53,165 nt of DNA from an uncultured Lachnospiraceae bacterium. Lineage in GTDB: Bacteria > Bacillota > Clostridia > Lachnospirales > Lachnospiraceae. This document shows, in pieces, positions 7,998 through 17,783 of the stretch. Positions within the stretch are counted from its first letter, which is position 1. Each line of letters starts with the position of its first letter. The position numbers and the translations under genes are program-made. The stretch is taken from assembly GCA_910579275.1 (NCBI GenBank), contig CAJTTO010000028.1, positions 1 through 53,165 of the forward strand, given 5' to 3'. The notes beneath the pieces were generated by a model that saw only the letters and a list, made by a program, of their open reading frames with translations, was not told the origin of the DNA and searched no databases.

Positions 7998-8459
7998 ATG
8001 ACAAAAGAACAATTAGGGAATTTAATTCTTGCATCGGAGGACACGATGTACCATGTGGCGAAAACCTTGCTGAACAGTGATGCGGACTGTGCGGATGCGA
8101 TACAGGAGGCAATTGTCAAGGCATTTGGCAGCATACATACGCTGCGCAGGGATTCGTATGCGAAGACTTGGCTGGTACGTATTGTAATCAACGAATGTTA
8201 TGCCATTATACGGAGACAAAAGCGGCTGGTACCGCTTGAAAATGTCCCTGAGGAGGAAGCAGGGGAACGGAATGACTATTCCGATTTATATGAGGCAATC
8301 AGCCATCTTACAGATGAAATCAGGCTGACGGTGACGCTTTATTATATGGAAGATTACAGCATAAAGGAGATTGCGTCATTGATGAACACGACGGAAAGTG
8401 CAGTGAAAAACCGCCTTATGCGGGCGAGGGCAAAGATAAAAACAGAGTTGACGGGATGA
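7998..8459 (+). CDS. ECF-type RNA polymerase sigma factor
   Basis: 153 residues. The sigma-70 region 2 spans about residues 15-75 (DCADAIQEAIVKAFGSIHTLRRDSYAKTW contains the -10 recognition helix, seen here from DAIQEAIVKAF to AKTWLVRI). Region 4 spans about 95-150 (YYMEDYSIKEIASLMNTT then VKNRLMRARAKIK). The start was placed at MTKEQLGN because it follows AGAAAGGA; an in-frame ATG 24 bases upstream lacks a ribosome binding site. It is followed by a membrane protein gene that resembles sigma-factor regulators, the usual ECF arrangement. Confidence 0.92.
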   Translation: MTKEQLGNLILASEDTMYHVAKTLLNSDADCADAIQEAIVKAFGSIHTLRRDSYAKTWLVRIVINECYAIIRRQKRLVPLENVPEEEAGERNDYSDLYEAISHLTDEIRLTVTLYYMEDYSIKEIASLMNTTESAVKNRLMRARAKIKTELTG

Positions 8460-8528
8460 TCCAATGTCATTAAAACAGCAGGGATGCATTTTCAAACACG
8501 TACTAGGATACGGGATGGAGGTTTCGAT

Positions 8529-9977
8529 ATGAAATTAGAAAATTTAAGACAGGATTTTCCGGAGATGCCGGATGAAATCAGAGTGATGGTGGAGCAGGAA
8601 GTATACAGACAGATAAATACAAATACCACAAAAAAGAGAAAGCATTTTGGGAAAAAGTATTTTGTCACTGCGTTTGCAGCCGCAATGCTGCTGGGGACGA
8701 CCGTATTTGCGGGTGCTGTATATAAAATGCGTCTGAAACAGGAGGGAACGTATGCGGTGCATACACTCATAGAAGAAAGGGAAGAAGCGGGGACGATGCA
8801 GACGCAGATTTCCAAGGAACAGAATATTCCGGAAATCAAGAATATTAAAATGAAAGTTACCTATCTTCCGGAAGGGATGACGGAGACGGAGACTGGCAAG
8901 TACAGCTATACAGACAACCTATATAAAGGCGGGGTGTCAATTGATTTTTATAAAATGGACAGGGGCGATGCGCAGTTTGACATGCTGACGACAGGTGTCG
9001 CAGGCAGTGAGGAAATCAAGGTCGGCGTGCATGACGGCGTATACATCGAACTGCATGACACAGGCGCAGCCGGCGGAGAAATTTGGTTTAACCAGCGCAT
9101 TTATGTGGCGTTTACAGACCTGCATTATGTAATGGAACTGTATGCGGCATCGGATGTATCCAAGGAAGAGGCGATAAAAATCGCGGAGGGAATCCGGCTG
9201 GAGCCTGTTACAGACGGTTCCGCACAGGATATTGTAAATGCATATAGCTGGAGTGATTATCTTACTGCCCGAAATGAAACATATGACGGCGAGGGTAAGA
9301 GCATGGTGCCCAAGTCGGCGATGAGCCGTACACATGCGGTCGGCGAGACCTTTATGATGGCAGACGCGGAAGAAGAAGTGGCGATTAAGGTTGCGCAGAT
9401 TCAGGTATGTGATGACATCAGTCTGCTGGATTTGTCTGTCATGGATGCGGACAGTAGGGAAGAAATCAAAAAAGAAACAGATGCGTCCGGAGCGCTGCTT
9501 CCCGCAAAAATCAACTACATCTGCAGCGGTGACGGCATCCATTCTGTCGACGAAGTGACAGAGAGCCGCGAAGTGCCGCAGAAGCTTGTATATGCAACTG
9601 TGGAGTACACCAATACGGGCAGCAGTGAAATCAATTCGTATCTGTTTTGGGGAAGTCTGGTGAAGATAGCAGAGAATGAAAACCAAATGGAAATGTACAG
9701 GGGAAACCAATCGGAAACATCCACAACGTGGGATTATGCTGTAGCGGAAGGCGCAGCGGGATTTACTGAAATGTGGTATTACGATGTCCATGGCGGCGAG
9801 CGGGAAAATAACTACATGAATCATCTGAAGGCCGGAGAGACGGCAGTTGTGCACATGGCGTGGATTGTTCCGGAGGAGGAGTTAAAGTATCTTTATTTAA
9901 ATTTGGATTCGTCTGGCGGAACCTATGAGTTTGATGAATCTGCACTAAAAACAGGGTACGTGGATATCCGCAGATAA
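8529..9977 (+). CDS. Membrane-anchored regulator of the ECF sigma factor (DUF4179/DUF4367-like)
   Basis: 482 residues from MKLENLRQDFPEMPDEI, after GGATGGAGG. A short cytoplasmic N-terminus of about 40 residues is followed by a KKRKHFGKKYF basic patch and one membrane helix (about 44-65). A long extracellular part follows, with a YLPEGM motif near residue 110 that resembles DUF4367 domains, then a region with several ESR/EVTE-rich beta-type segments. Known proteins of this layout sequester a partner sigma factor. Assignment rests on position, topology and motif resemblance, and the C-terminal about 250 residues are unassigned. A family D-like repeat end (ATTTTCAAACACGTACTAGG) lies just before its ribosome binding site. 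Confidence 0.65.
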   Translation: MKLENLRQDFPEMPDEIRVMVEQEVYRQINTNTTKKRKHFGKKYFVTAFAAAMLLGTTVFAGAVYKMRLKQEGTYAVHTLIEEREEAGTMQTQISKEQNIPEIKNIKMKVTYLPEGMTETETGKYSYTDNLYKGGVSIDFYKMDRGDAQFDMLTTGVAGSEEIKVGVHDGVYIELHDTGAAGGEIWFNQRIYVAFTDLHYVMELYAASDVSKEEAIKIAEGIRLEPVTDGSAQDIVNAYSWSDYLTARNETYDGEGKSMVPKSAMSRTHAVGETFMMADAEEEVAIKVAQIQVCDDISLLDLSVMDADSREEIKKETDASGALLPAKINYICSGDGIHSVDEVTESREVPQKLVYATVEYTNTGSSEINSYLFWGSLVKIAENENQMEMYRGNQSETSTTWDYAVAEGAAGFTEMWYYDVHGGERENNYMNHLKAGETAVVHMAWIVPEEELKYLYLNLDSSGGTYEFDESALKTGYVDIRR

Positions 9978-10123
9978 ATACGGCAATATCCCTGCTTCAC
10001 ATCGCTTTTTTGAAACGTATTTTCATTTACAAATTTCTTTGATTATGGTAAATTATAGATAATTGAGTTTACTATTACTATATTATGCACAAAATATGAA
10101 ATAAAGAAAGGCGATGGCAATCA

Positions 10124-12091
10124 ATGCAGAATAAGGGAAAGTATTACATTACCACGGCTATTGCGTATACATCAGGCAAGCCGCATATCGGGAATAATTA
10201 TGAAATCGTGCTGGCGGACAGTATCGCCCGCTATAAGAGAAAGGACGGATATGACGTCTTTTTCCAGACAGGAACGGACGAACACGGACAGAAAATTGAG
10301 CTGAAAGCGGCGGAAGCGGGCGTTACGCCGAAAGCGTTTGTGGATGATGTCGCAGGCGTTATCAGAGGGCTTTGTGACATGCTCAATATTTCGTATGATA
10401 AGTTTATCCGCACCACGGACGATTACCATGAGAAGCAGGTGCAGAAGATTTTTAAGCGTCTGTACAATCAGGGGGATATTTACAAGGGCGCATATGAAGG
10501 AATGTACTGCACACCGTGTGAGTCTTTCTGGACAGAGTCGCAGTTAAAGGATGGGAAATGCCCTGACTGCGGGCGTGAGGTCAAACCGGCAAAGGAGGAG
10601 GCATATTTCTTCAAGATGAGCAAATATGCCGACAGGCTGATAGACCATATCAACAATCACCCTGAATTTATCCAGCCTGTTTCCAGAAAAAATGAGATGA
10701 TGAACAATTTCCTCCTTCCGGGGTTACAGGATTTGTGCGTGTCGCGTACTTCATTCAAATGGGGAATTCCTGTGGATTTTGATGACAGGCATGTCGTTTA
10801 TGTCTGGCTGGATGCGCTCACGAACTATATTACAGGCATCGGATATGATGCGGACGGCGGCAGCACAGAACAGTACAAAAAAATGTGGCCGGCGGATCTG
10901 CACCTGATCGGAAAGGATATCATCCGTTTTCACACAATTTACTGGCCTATTTTCCTGATGGCGCTTGGGGAGGAGCTTCCGCATCAGATTTTCGGGCATC
11001 CATGGCTTTTGCAGAACAATGACAAGATGAGCAAGTCGAAGGGCAATATTATGTATGCGGATGACCTTGCACAACTGTTTGGCGTGGATGCGGTGCGGTA
11101 TTTTGTGCTGCATGAAATGCCGTATGAGAACGATGGTTCCATCACATGGGACTTGATGGTAGAGCGGCTGAACGCTGACCTTGCAAATACACTTGGAAAT
11201 CTTGTGAACAGAACGATTTCCATGAGCAATAAATACTTTGGCGGCATTGTGGAGGACAAAGGCGCGGCGGACGCAGTGGATGAGGACTTGAAGGCCGTTG
11301 CCACAGGCGCTTATGATAAGGTGGAAGCCAAGATGGATGATTTGCGGGTTGCGGATGCGCTGACGGAGATTTTTAATGTATTCAGACGATGCAACAAATA
11401 TATTGACGAGACCGAGCCATGGGCGCTCGCGAAGGATGAGGCGAAAAAGGACAGGCTTGCGACTGTCCTGTACAATCTGGTCGAGGGAATCTCCATTGGC
11501 GCGGGTCTGCTTGAACCGTTTATGCCGGAGACCGCACAGAGAATCATGGCGCAGTTAAACAGTCCGGTGCGCGATTTTGAGTCGGCAAAAACATTTGGCG
11601 TGTATGTGTCCGGCACAAAGGTGACGGAGGCGCCGGAAATTCTCTTTGCGCGTCTTGATCCGAAGGAAGTAGATGCAAAGGTGGCTGAACTTGCCGAAAG
11701 ACAGGCGGAAGCGTCAGGGCAGACGGAGGAAAGTGACATAGATGTCATAAATATAGAGCCGAAAGCGGAGATTACCTATGATGACTTTGCAAAAATGCAG
11801 TTTCAGGTGGGAGAGATTATTTCCTGCGAGGCGGTGCCGAAATCAAAGAAGCTTCTGTGCAGTCAGGTAAAAATCGGATCGCAGGTGAAACAGATTGTGT
11901 CCGGCATCAAGGCGTATTATACTCCGGAAGAGATGGTTGGCAAGAAAGTGATGGTACTGGTCAATCTTAAACCGGCAAAGCTTGCGGGCGTTTTGTCGGA
12001 AGGAATGCTTCTGTGTGCGGAGGACGCCGACGGTAATCTTGCGCTCATGACACCGGAGAAGGCGATGCCTTCTGGCGCTGAAATAGCATGA
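10124..12091 (+). CDS. metG: Methionyl-tRNA synthetase
   Basis: 655 residues. A class I catalytic core has the HIGH-type motif PHIGN (residues 20-24), a zinc-knuckle region CTPCESFW...CPDCG, and KMSKSKGN near residue 302. An anticodon-binding helical domain runs from about 370 to 510, and a C-terminal EMAP-II-like tRNA-binding domain from about 550 to 655 (DFAKMQFQVGEIISCEAVPK). It charges tRNA-Met in the cytosol. No T-box leader is visible in the 146 bases upstream. A 6-codon frame (ATG at 10114) overlaps the metG start and sits closer to the AAAGAAAGG ribosome binding site, which could tune initiation. Confidence 0.97.
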   Translation: MQNKGKYYITTAIAYTSGKPHIGNNYEIVLADSIARYKRKDGYDVFFQTGTDEHGQKIELKAAEAGVTPKAFVDDVAGVIRGLCDMLNISYDKFIRTTDDYHEKQVQKIFKRLYNQGDIYKGAYEGMYCTPCESFWTESQLKDGKCPDCGREVKPAKEEAYFFKMSKYADRLIDHINNHPEFIQPVSRKNEMMNNFLLPGLQDLCVSRTSFKWGIPVDFDDRHVVYVWLDALTNYITGIGYDADGGSTEQYKKMWPADLHLIGKDIIRFHTIYWPIFLMALGEELPHQIFGHPWLLQNNDKMSKSKGNIMYADDLAQLFGVDAVRYFVLHEMPYENDGSITWDLMVERLNADLANTLGNLVNRTISMSNKYFGGIVEDKGAADAVDEDLKAVATGAYDKVEAKMDDLRVADALTEIFNVFRRCNKYIDETEPWALAKDEAKKDRLATVLYNLVEGISIGAGLLEPFMPETAQRIMAQLNSPVRDFESAKTFGVYVSGTKVTEAPEILFARLDPKEVDAKVAELAERQAEASGQTEESDIDVINIEPKAEITYDDFAKMQFQVGEIISCEAVPKSKKLLCSQVKIGSQVKQIVSGIKAYYTPEEMVGKKVMVLVNLKPAKLAGVLSEGMLLCAEDADGNLALMTPEKAMPSGAEIA

Positions 12092-12161
12092 AATCATAGG
12101 TATTGCGAGATAAATTCTGCAGAGTCAGAAGTTCGCATGGTATTGAAAATGGAGGGAGAGC

Positions 12162-12806
12162 ATGGCAAATAATATAGAGGCAGTTATCTTTGATCTGGAC
12201 GGGACAATGTGGGATGCGCTGGATGGAATCCGCATGACATGGAATCAGGTCGTTGCAAACCATCCGGAGTACAGAAAAGACCCGATTTCTTCCGAGGAGC
12301 TGGAGGGATGTCTGGGACTTCCGATGACGGATATCGCGGTGAAGCTGTTTCCGAACACGACGGCAGAACAGCAGCAGAAACTGATGGACGAGTGCTGTGC
12401 GCTTGAGAATGCCTATCTGAGCGAGCACGGCGGAGTTCTCTACCCGAAGCTTGAGGAGACGCTCACAGAGCTGAAAAAGAACTATAAGCTTTTTGTCGTG
12501 AGCAACTGCCAGCAGGGATACATCGAGAGTTTTATCAAGGCACACAGGCTTGCAGGCTGCTTTGACGATATCGAGTGCTGGGGCAACAATCTGCTCCCGA
12601 AGGGTGAGAATAACAAGCTTATCATGAAACGAAACGGAGTGACAAAGGCAGTTTACGTAGGTGATACCGCAGGCGACGAGGAATCTGCCAGAGTGGCAGG
12701 GATTCCGTTTATCTTTGCAAAATACGGATTTGGGGAAGCCAAAGCACCGGATTATATACTGGAAGAATTTTCAAAACTTCCGGAACTTATGAAACAGATT
12801 CATTAG
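12162..12806 (+). CDS. HAD-superfamily phosphatase
   Basis: 214 residues with the haloacid-dehalogenase motifs FDLDGTMWD (motif I, residues 10-18), VVSNCQQG (motif II) and VGDTAGDEESA (motif IV). A helical cap lies between motifs I and II, as in phosphoglycolate phosphatase-like enzymes of subfamily I. It is probably a small-metabolite phosphatase in the cytosol; the substrate cannot be read from sequence. The start follows GGAGGGAG. It lies 70 bases after metG and 33 before ddh, so the three genes may be co-transcribed. Confidence 0.88.
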   Translation: MANNIEAVIFDLDGTMWDALDGIRMTWNQVVANHPEYRKDPISSEELEGCLGLPMTDIAVKLFPNTTAEQQQKLMDECCALENAYLSEHGGVLYPKLEETLTELKKNYKLFVVSNCQQGYIESFIKAHRLAGCFDDIECWGNNLLPKGENNKLIMKRNGVTKAVYVGDTAGDEESARVAGIPFIFAKYGFGEAKAPDYILEEFSKLPELMKQIH

Positions 12807-12839
12807 AACAGGTTTGAAAATTGTGGGAGGAACATAGAA

Positions 12840-13826
12840 ATGAGTACACGCATAGGAATTTTGGGATATGGCAATCTGGGGCGCGGCGTGGAGTGCGCAG
12901 TCCGGCAGAACGATGACATGGAGCTTGTGGCTGTCTTTACACGCAGGAATCCGGAGTCGGTTTCCATTCTGACAGAGACGGCAAAGGTCTGCAATATTGC
13001 GGATGTGGAGCAGTGGAAGGACAGGATTGACGTAATGATTATCTGCGGCGGCAGCGCGACGGATTTGCCGGAGCAGACGCCGGAGTATGTAAAATCTTTT
13101 AACGTGATTGACAGCTTTGACACACACGCAAAGATTCCGGAGCACTTTGCAAACGTGGACGCAGCGGCAAAGGCAGGCGGGCATATTGGCATTATTTCTG
13201 TGGGCTGGGATCCGGGAATGTTTTCGCTCAACCGTCTCTATGCAAATGCAATCCTGCCAGAGGGAAAAGATTACACGTTCTGGGGCAAGGGAGTCAGTCA
13301 GGGGCATTCGGATGCCATCCGCCGCATAGAGGGCGTCAAAAATGCGAAGCAGTACACAATTCCCGTCGATGCAGCGCTTGACGCTGCCCGTTCCGGAAGA
13401 AATCCGGAACTTACGACGAGGGAAAAACACACACGGGAATGCTTTGTCGTTTTGGAAGAAGGTGCGGATGCGGCAAAGGTTGAGGAGACCATCAAGACGA
13501 TGCCCAACTACTTTGCAGACTATGACACCACGGTTCATTTCATCAGCGAGGAGGAGCTGCTTGCAAACCACAGCGGGATTCCACATGGCGGTTTTGTGCT
13601 GAGAAGCGGTGTGACAGGCTGGGAGAAGGAAAACAAGCATTTAATTGAGTACAGCTTGAAGCTTGACTCCAATCCGGAATTTACCGCAAGCGTTCTTGTC
13701 GCATATGCGAGGGCGGCGCACCGCCTTGCAAAGGAAGGGCAGAGCGGCTGCAAGACTGTATTTGACATCGCGCCTGCATACTTAAGTGCAAAAAGTGCGG
13801 AGGAGCTGCGCGCTTCGATGCTATAA
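12840..13826 (+). CDS. ddh: meso-Diaminopimelate D-dehydrogenase
   Basis: 328 residues, the family's usual length. The N-terminal Rossmann fold has GILGYGNLGRGVE (residues 6-18). The dimer and substrate region contains SVGWDPGMFSLNRL, GKGVSQGHSDAIRR and, near the C-terminus, HGGFVLRSG. The enzyme makes meso-diaminopimelate from tetrahydrodipicolinate, ammonia and NADPH in one step, feeding both lysine and peptidoglycan. Ddh has a patchy distribution among Firmicutes and serves as an alternative to the multi-step branches. The ribosome binding site is GGGAGG. Confidence 0.96.
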   Translation: MSTRIGILGYGNLGRGVECAVRQNDDMELVAVFTRRNPESVSILTETAKVCNIADVEQWKDRIDVMIICGGSATDLPEQTPEYVKSFNVIDSFDTHAKIPEHFANVDAAAKAGGHIGIISVGWDPGMFSLNRLYANAILPEGKDYTFWGKGVSQGHSDAIRRIEGVKNAKQYTIPVDAALDAARSGRNPELTTREKHTRECFVVLEEGADAAKVEETIKTMPNYFADYDTTVHFISEEELLANHSGIPHGGFVLRSGVTGWEKENKHLIEYSLKLDSNPEFTASVLVAYARAAHRLAKEGQSGCKTVFDIAPAYLSAKSAEELRASML

Positions 13827-13854
13827 AAATAGAAAGACCAGAGGATTCTTTGGA

Positions 13855-13899
13855 ATAGAAAACAAACATGACACACTGCTGTCATGTTTTGTTTTCTAT
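13855..13899. terminator. Hairpin after ddh
   Basis: ATAGAAAACAAACATGACA pairs with its complement 6 bases later with a single bulged T, about 19 bp of stem. The T-rich run lies inside the 3' arm rather than after it, so it is either a terminator of unusual shape or an mRNA end-stabilising hairpin. Confidence 0.7.
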
Positions 13900-13961
13900 G
13901 TGTATGAGCGATTGGGTGAGATGATAAGTGGTTCATGTATGTGGAAAAAGGAGAAAGCATT

Positions 13962-14188
13962 ATGGCATTTGATTACAAAAAGGAGTACAAGGAATTTTAT
14001 ATGCCCAAAAACAAACCGGGTATAGTGGAAGTGCCTGCGATGAATTATATCGCAGTTCGGGGCAGCGGGAATCTCAATGTGGAGGGCGGTGCGTACAAGG
14101 AGTCCATCGGGCTGCGCTATGGCATTCATAGCCGGAAAAGCTTAAGACGGTGATAAGGCATCCCATAAAAAAGAATATGGGGCAGTGA
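13962..14188 (+). pseudogene. Internally deleted GyrI-like domain gene
   Basis: The first 50 codons (MAFDYKKEYKEFYMPKNKPG, then VEVPAMNYIAVRGSGNLN) match the start of the GyrI-like small-molecule-binding proteins of Clostridia, normally about 200 residues. The original C-terminus (PEKLKTVIRHPIKK) then follows almost directly in another frame, from 14132 to the TGA at 14186. About 130 internal codons are missing and the frame is shifted at the join near 14125-14131, so translation ends early at 14153. The ribosome binding site AAAAAGGAGAAAG is intact. I regard this as a recent inactivating deletion. Confidence 0.8.
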
Positions 14189-14207
14189 TAGAAAGGCATG
14201 GTCAAAA

Positions 14208-15977
14208 ATGGAGCAGATTCAATTTATCTGGCAGTATGTCAGAAGGCACAAAGGACAGTATATCGGTGGCATTATCACGCTGTTTGTGCTGGATTTTGCG
14301 AACCTCTATATTCCGCAGGTGACAGGTATTATTACGGACGGACTTGCCGCACATACATTGGATATGGACGGCGTGTTCCGAAACATTGGCATCCTGCTGG
14401 GAATCGGGCTGACACTTGCGGTGGGGCGTTTTCTGTGGCGCTTTTTTATCTTCGGTGCGGCGCGCGGGATTGATCGTGAAATACGCGACGACATGTTTGC
14501 GCATCTGGAAACATTGGATGTGGAATACTATAACGAACACAAAACAGGCGACCTGATGACCCGCTTTACAAGTGACCTGACTGCGGTGCGCGTGGCAATC
14601 GGACCCGCTGTCATTGCGGCGTTTGACGCAGTTGTCATGACTGTGATGGTAATTGGGCAGATGATGTTTTATGTCAGCGTAAAGCTGACGCTGCTGGCGA
14701 TAGTTCCGATGATTTTTATTGCGGTGGGCGAGCTATACTATGGTAAAATAATGCAGAAGCGTTTTCTGGAACGGCAGGAGGCAGTGTCTGAGCTTACGGA
14801 TTTTGTGCAGGAAAGCTTTTCCGGTGTGCGTGTTGTGAAAGCGTTTGTGCGCGAGCGGTCGCAAATCAGAGCGTTTGCAAAGACGAATGCCAACGCAAAA
14901 AAGAAAAACCTCATGATAGCGAGAATGGAGTCGATTGTCATTCCGCTTCTGGATGTGATTATCGGCCTGAGCAGTCTGCTGACGCTTTTGTACGGCGGAT
15001 GGCTCGCGCTCAACGGAGAGATTACAATTGGGCGTTTTGTCGCGTTTAACCAGTATATCACGATGCTTGTGTGGCCGATGATTGCCTGCGGGGAAGCGAT
15101 TAATATGTTCTCGCAGGGCAGCGCGGGCATTAAGCGAATACAGGAAGTCTTTGACGAGGAGCCTGCGATTGCAGACCGGAAGGATGTGGTGTCAGTCAGC
15201 AGCATACGCGGCGATATTAGACTGAATCATCTGACGTTTATTCACAGGGGGAACAGCGAGCCGACACTGAAGGATATCAGTCTGGACATCAAGGCAGGGA
15301 CGACGCTTGCTGTTATCGGGCGCACTGGAAACGGCAAGTCGACACTTGTCAATTTGCTGCTGCATCTCTATAATACGAAACAAGGCATGATTTTTATTGA
15401 CGGGAGGGATATCAACACGATTCCCCTGAAGGTGCTGCGTGAAAATATTGCCTATGTGCCGCAGGATAATTTCTTATTTTCCGACACGCTCAAAACCAAT
15501 ATCGCGTTTGGAACGGACAATGAGGAGATGGACGAAATTATAAGGGCGACGAAGACGGCGTGCATACATGACAATATTATTGCGTTTCCGGACGGCTATG
15601 AAACCATTGTGGGCGAGCGCGGCGTCACGTTGTCAGGCGGTCAGAAGCAGAGAAGCTCCATTGCACGGGCGCTGAAAAAGGATGCCCCGATACTCATTCT
15701 GGATGATGCGCTTTCCGCCGTTGACACGGATACGGAGGAAAAAATTCTGCATAATCTGAAAGCAAACAGAAAGGGGAAAACGACGATTCTGATTGCGCAC
15801 CGTATTTCGACAATACAGAATGCGGATAAGATTCTTGTTCTGGAGGACGGGGAGGCAAAGGAGTGCGGAAACCACAAGGAACTGATGGAGCTTGGCGGTA
15901 TCTACAAGGATATGTTTGAGAAACAGCAGCTGGAAGCGGCAATCGGAGAAAAAAGGGCGGCGGGAGGTTTTGTATGA
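14208..15977 (+). CDS. ABC exporter subunit with degenerate Walker B
   Basis: 589 residues: six membrane helices (about 18-300) in the type I exporter fold, then an ATPase domain (about 340-575). Visible motifs are Walker A GRTGNGKST, Q-loop YVPQDNF, signature LSGGQKQRSS, Walker B LILDDALSAVD and the H-loop AHRIST. The Walker B glutamate of active sites (LLDEA) is replaced by Asp, as in the degenerate half of heterodimeric exporters. Its stop overlaps the start of the second subunit in ATGA, so the two are made together. Likely an efflux pump for drugs, lipids or peptides; substrate unknown. Confidence 0.92.
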   Translation: MEQIQFIWQYVRRHKGQYIGGIITLFVLDFANLYIPQVTGIITDGLAAHTLDMDGVFRNIGILLGIGLTLAVGRFLWRFFIFGAARGIDREIRDDMFAHLETLDVEYYNEHKTGDLMTRFTSDLTAVRVAIGPAVIAAFDAVVMTVMVIGQMMFYVSVKLTLLAIVPMIFIAVGELYYGKIMQKRFLERQEAVSELTDFVQESFSGVRVVKAFVRERSQIRAFAKTNANAKKKNLMIARMESIVIPLLDVIIGLSSLLTLLYGGWLALNGEITIGRFVAFNQYITMLVWPMIACGEAINMFSQGSAGIKRIQEVFDEEPAIADRKDVVSVSSIRGDIRLNHLTFIHRGNSEPTLKDISLDIKAGTTLAVIGRTGNGKSTLVNLLLHLYNTKQGMIFIDGRDINTIPLKVLRENIAYVPQDNFLFSDTLKTNIAFGTDNEEMDEIIRATKTACIHDNIIAFPDGYETIVGERGVTLSGGQKQRSSIARALKKDAPILILDDALSAVDTDTEEKILHNLKANRKGKTTILIAHRISTIQNADKILVLEDGEAKECGNHKELMELGGIYKDMFEKQQLEAAIGEKRAAGGFV

Positions 15978-17713
15978 AAAGATTGTTAGCATATTTGAAA
16001 CCGCATAAATGGATGATGCTGCTCTCCGCTCTTTTCGTGGTGGCATTGATTGGCGTCGAACTGTATAAGCCTATTATTATTGGAAATGCGATTGACAATT
16101 ATATCAGCAGTTACGGGCAGTCCGGAATGGGAATGGAGGAGGCATACCGCGGAATTTTGTATGCAGGGGGACTGTATGCGCTGATGCTCCTGCTGGGTTT
16201 TGCGTTTAACGCATCCAACAACTGGATTCTGCAGAATGTGGGGCAGTCGATTATTTACAGGATGCGCGAGGAGGTATTTGCGCACATCCACAGTCTGTCC
16301 GTACATTTTTTTAACACGCAGCCTGTGGGTAAGCTTGTCACAAGGGTTTCAAACGATACGGAGGCTGTCAATGAACTGTTTTCACAGATTCTGGCAAAGC
16401 TTTTTAAGAATACGGTAAAGATTATAGGGTTTGCGGTTGTCATGCTGTCGATAAACGTGAAGATGGCGCTCTATTCATTCTTGCTGCTTCCGTTTGTCAC
16501 GGCACTGACATTCCTTTTCCGCTATCTGTCCAGAAAGGCATACCGCATCACGAGAACACGCATTACGGAACTGAATACCTTTTTGTCAGAACATATTTCC
16601 GGCATGAAGCTGATACAGATATTTGCGCGCGAAAAGGAAAAGTACGAGGAATTTGAGTGGAAGAGCGGGCTGCTTTTCAAGGCAAACTGGCGGGAAACCA
16701 TTATTTTTGCCATTTTCCGGCCAGCCATTTACATGCTGTCCGTCATTGCGATGGCGGTTGTCATTGGGCAGGGAAGTGCATTTGTGCTGGCAGGAACGGT
16801 CTCGCTGGGAACGCTTTTTGTGTTTATCAATTACATCAGTTCTTTCTTTGAGCCGATTCAGGAGCTGGCGGAGCAGTTCGGGACGCTGCAGTCCTCCCTT
16901 GCCTCCGCCGAAAAAATCTTCTCGATACTGGATGAAAAGCCGGAAATCGTGAATCCCGAAAATCCCAGAAGTGTGCGGATTACAGGAAGGATAGAGTTCC
17001 GCCATGTGTGGTTTGCCTACGAAAAGGAAGACTACATATTGAAGGATGTCAGTTTCACGATTGCGCCGGGGGAGAAAGCAGCATTTGTGGGCGCCACGGG
17101 TGCTGGGAAGTCATCCATACTGAATCTGATCGGGCGCTACTATGACGTGCAGAAGGGCGAAATTCTGATAGACGGTGTGAATATCAAGGAAATTGACAAG
17201 GATGCCCTGCGCCGAGCCATCGGTCAGGTGCAGCAGGACGTGTTTATTTTTACAGGGGATATCAAAGGGAATATTTCGCTGGACAACGAGGAAATACCGC
17301 GGGAGGAAATAGAGCGTGCCGCCCGCATTGTAAATGCGGATTCTTTTATCAATAAAATGCCGCAGGGATTTGACGAGCCGGTGACGGAGCGCGGCAGCAC
17401 GTTGTCGGCAGGGCAGCGGCAGCTTCTTTCTTTTGCCCGCACGCTTGCATACAAGCCGACAATACTGGTGCTGGACGAGGCGACGGCGAACATTGACACG
17501 GAGACAGAAAGCCTGATTACGCAGGCATTGGAAAAACTGATGGAGGGCAGGACGACCATCATGGTAGCGCACAGGCTCTCCACAATCCAGCACGCTGACA
17601 AGATTATTGTCATGCACAAAGGGGAAATTAAGGAAAGCGGTTCGCATCAGGAACTTTTGCAGATGGACGGCATGTACAAGAAATTATATGATTTGCAGCT
17701 GGTGGAGGCGTAA
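15974..17713 (+). CDS. ABC exporter subunit with canonical ATPase
   Basis: 579 residues: six membrane helices in the first 310, ATPase domain about 335-575. Motifs: Walker A GATGAGKSS, Q-loop QVQQDVF, signature LSAGQRQLLS, Walker B LVLDEATANID with the catalytic Glu, and H-loop AHRLST. It pairs with the preceding degenerate subunit to form a heterodimeric exporter, as in BmrCD or TM287/288. It starts inside the stop codon of the preceding gene (ATGA). The PadR and DUF genes often found with such pumps are far away in this window. Confidence 0.93.
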   Translation: MKRLLAYLKPHKWMMLLSALFVVALIGVELYKPIIIGNAIDNYISSYGQSGMGMEEAYRGILYAGGLYALMLLLGFAFNASNNWILQNVGQSIIYRMREEVFAHIHSLSVHFFNTQPVGKLVTRVSNDTEAVNELFSQILAKLFKNTVKIIGFAVVMLSINVKMALYSFLLLPFVTALTFLFRYLSRKAYRITRTRITELNTFLSEHISGMKLIQIFAREKEKYEEFEWKSGLLFKANWRETIIFAIFRPAIYMLSVIAMAVVIGQGSAFVLAGTVSLGTLFVFINYISSFFEPIQELAEQFGTLQSSLASAEKIFSILDEKPEIVNPENPRSVRITGRIEFRHVWFAYEKEDYILKDVSFTIAPGEKAAFVGATGAGKSSILNLIGRYYDVQKGEILIDGVNIKEIDKDALRRAIGQVQQDVFIFTGDIKGNISLDNEEIPREEIERAARIVNADSFINKMPQGFDEPVTERGSTLSAGQRQLLSFARTLAYKPTILVLDEATANIDTETESLITQALEKLMEGRTTIMVAHRLSTIQHADKIIVMHKGEIKESGSHQELLQMDGMYKKLYDLQLVEA

Positions 17714-17783
17714 AGACAGGCTGTCGGCGGATATGATGTAAGGAGCCATAGAAAACAGGATATGGCGGAAAAGGAGTACAATG

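Noticed and set aside
9978..10123. T-box leader of metG
   Set aside because: The gap is only 146 bases and lacks the conserved T-box sequence and a terminator/antiterminator pair.
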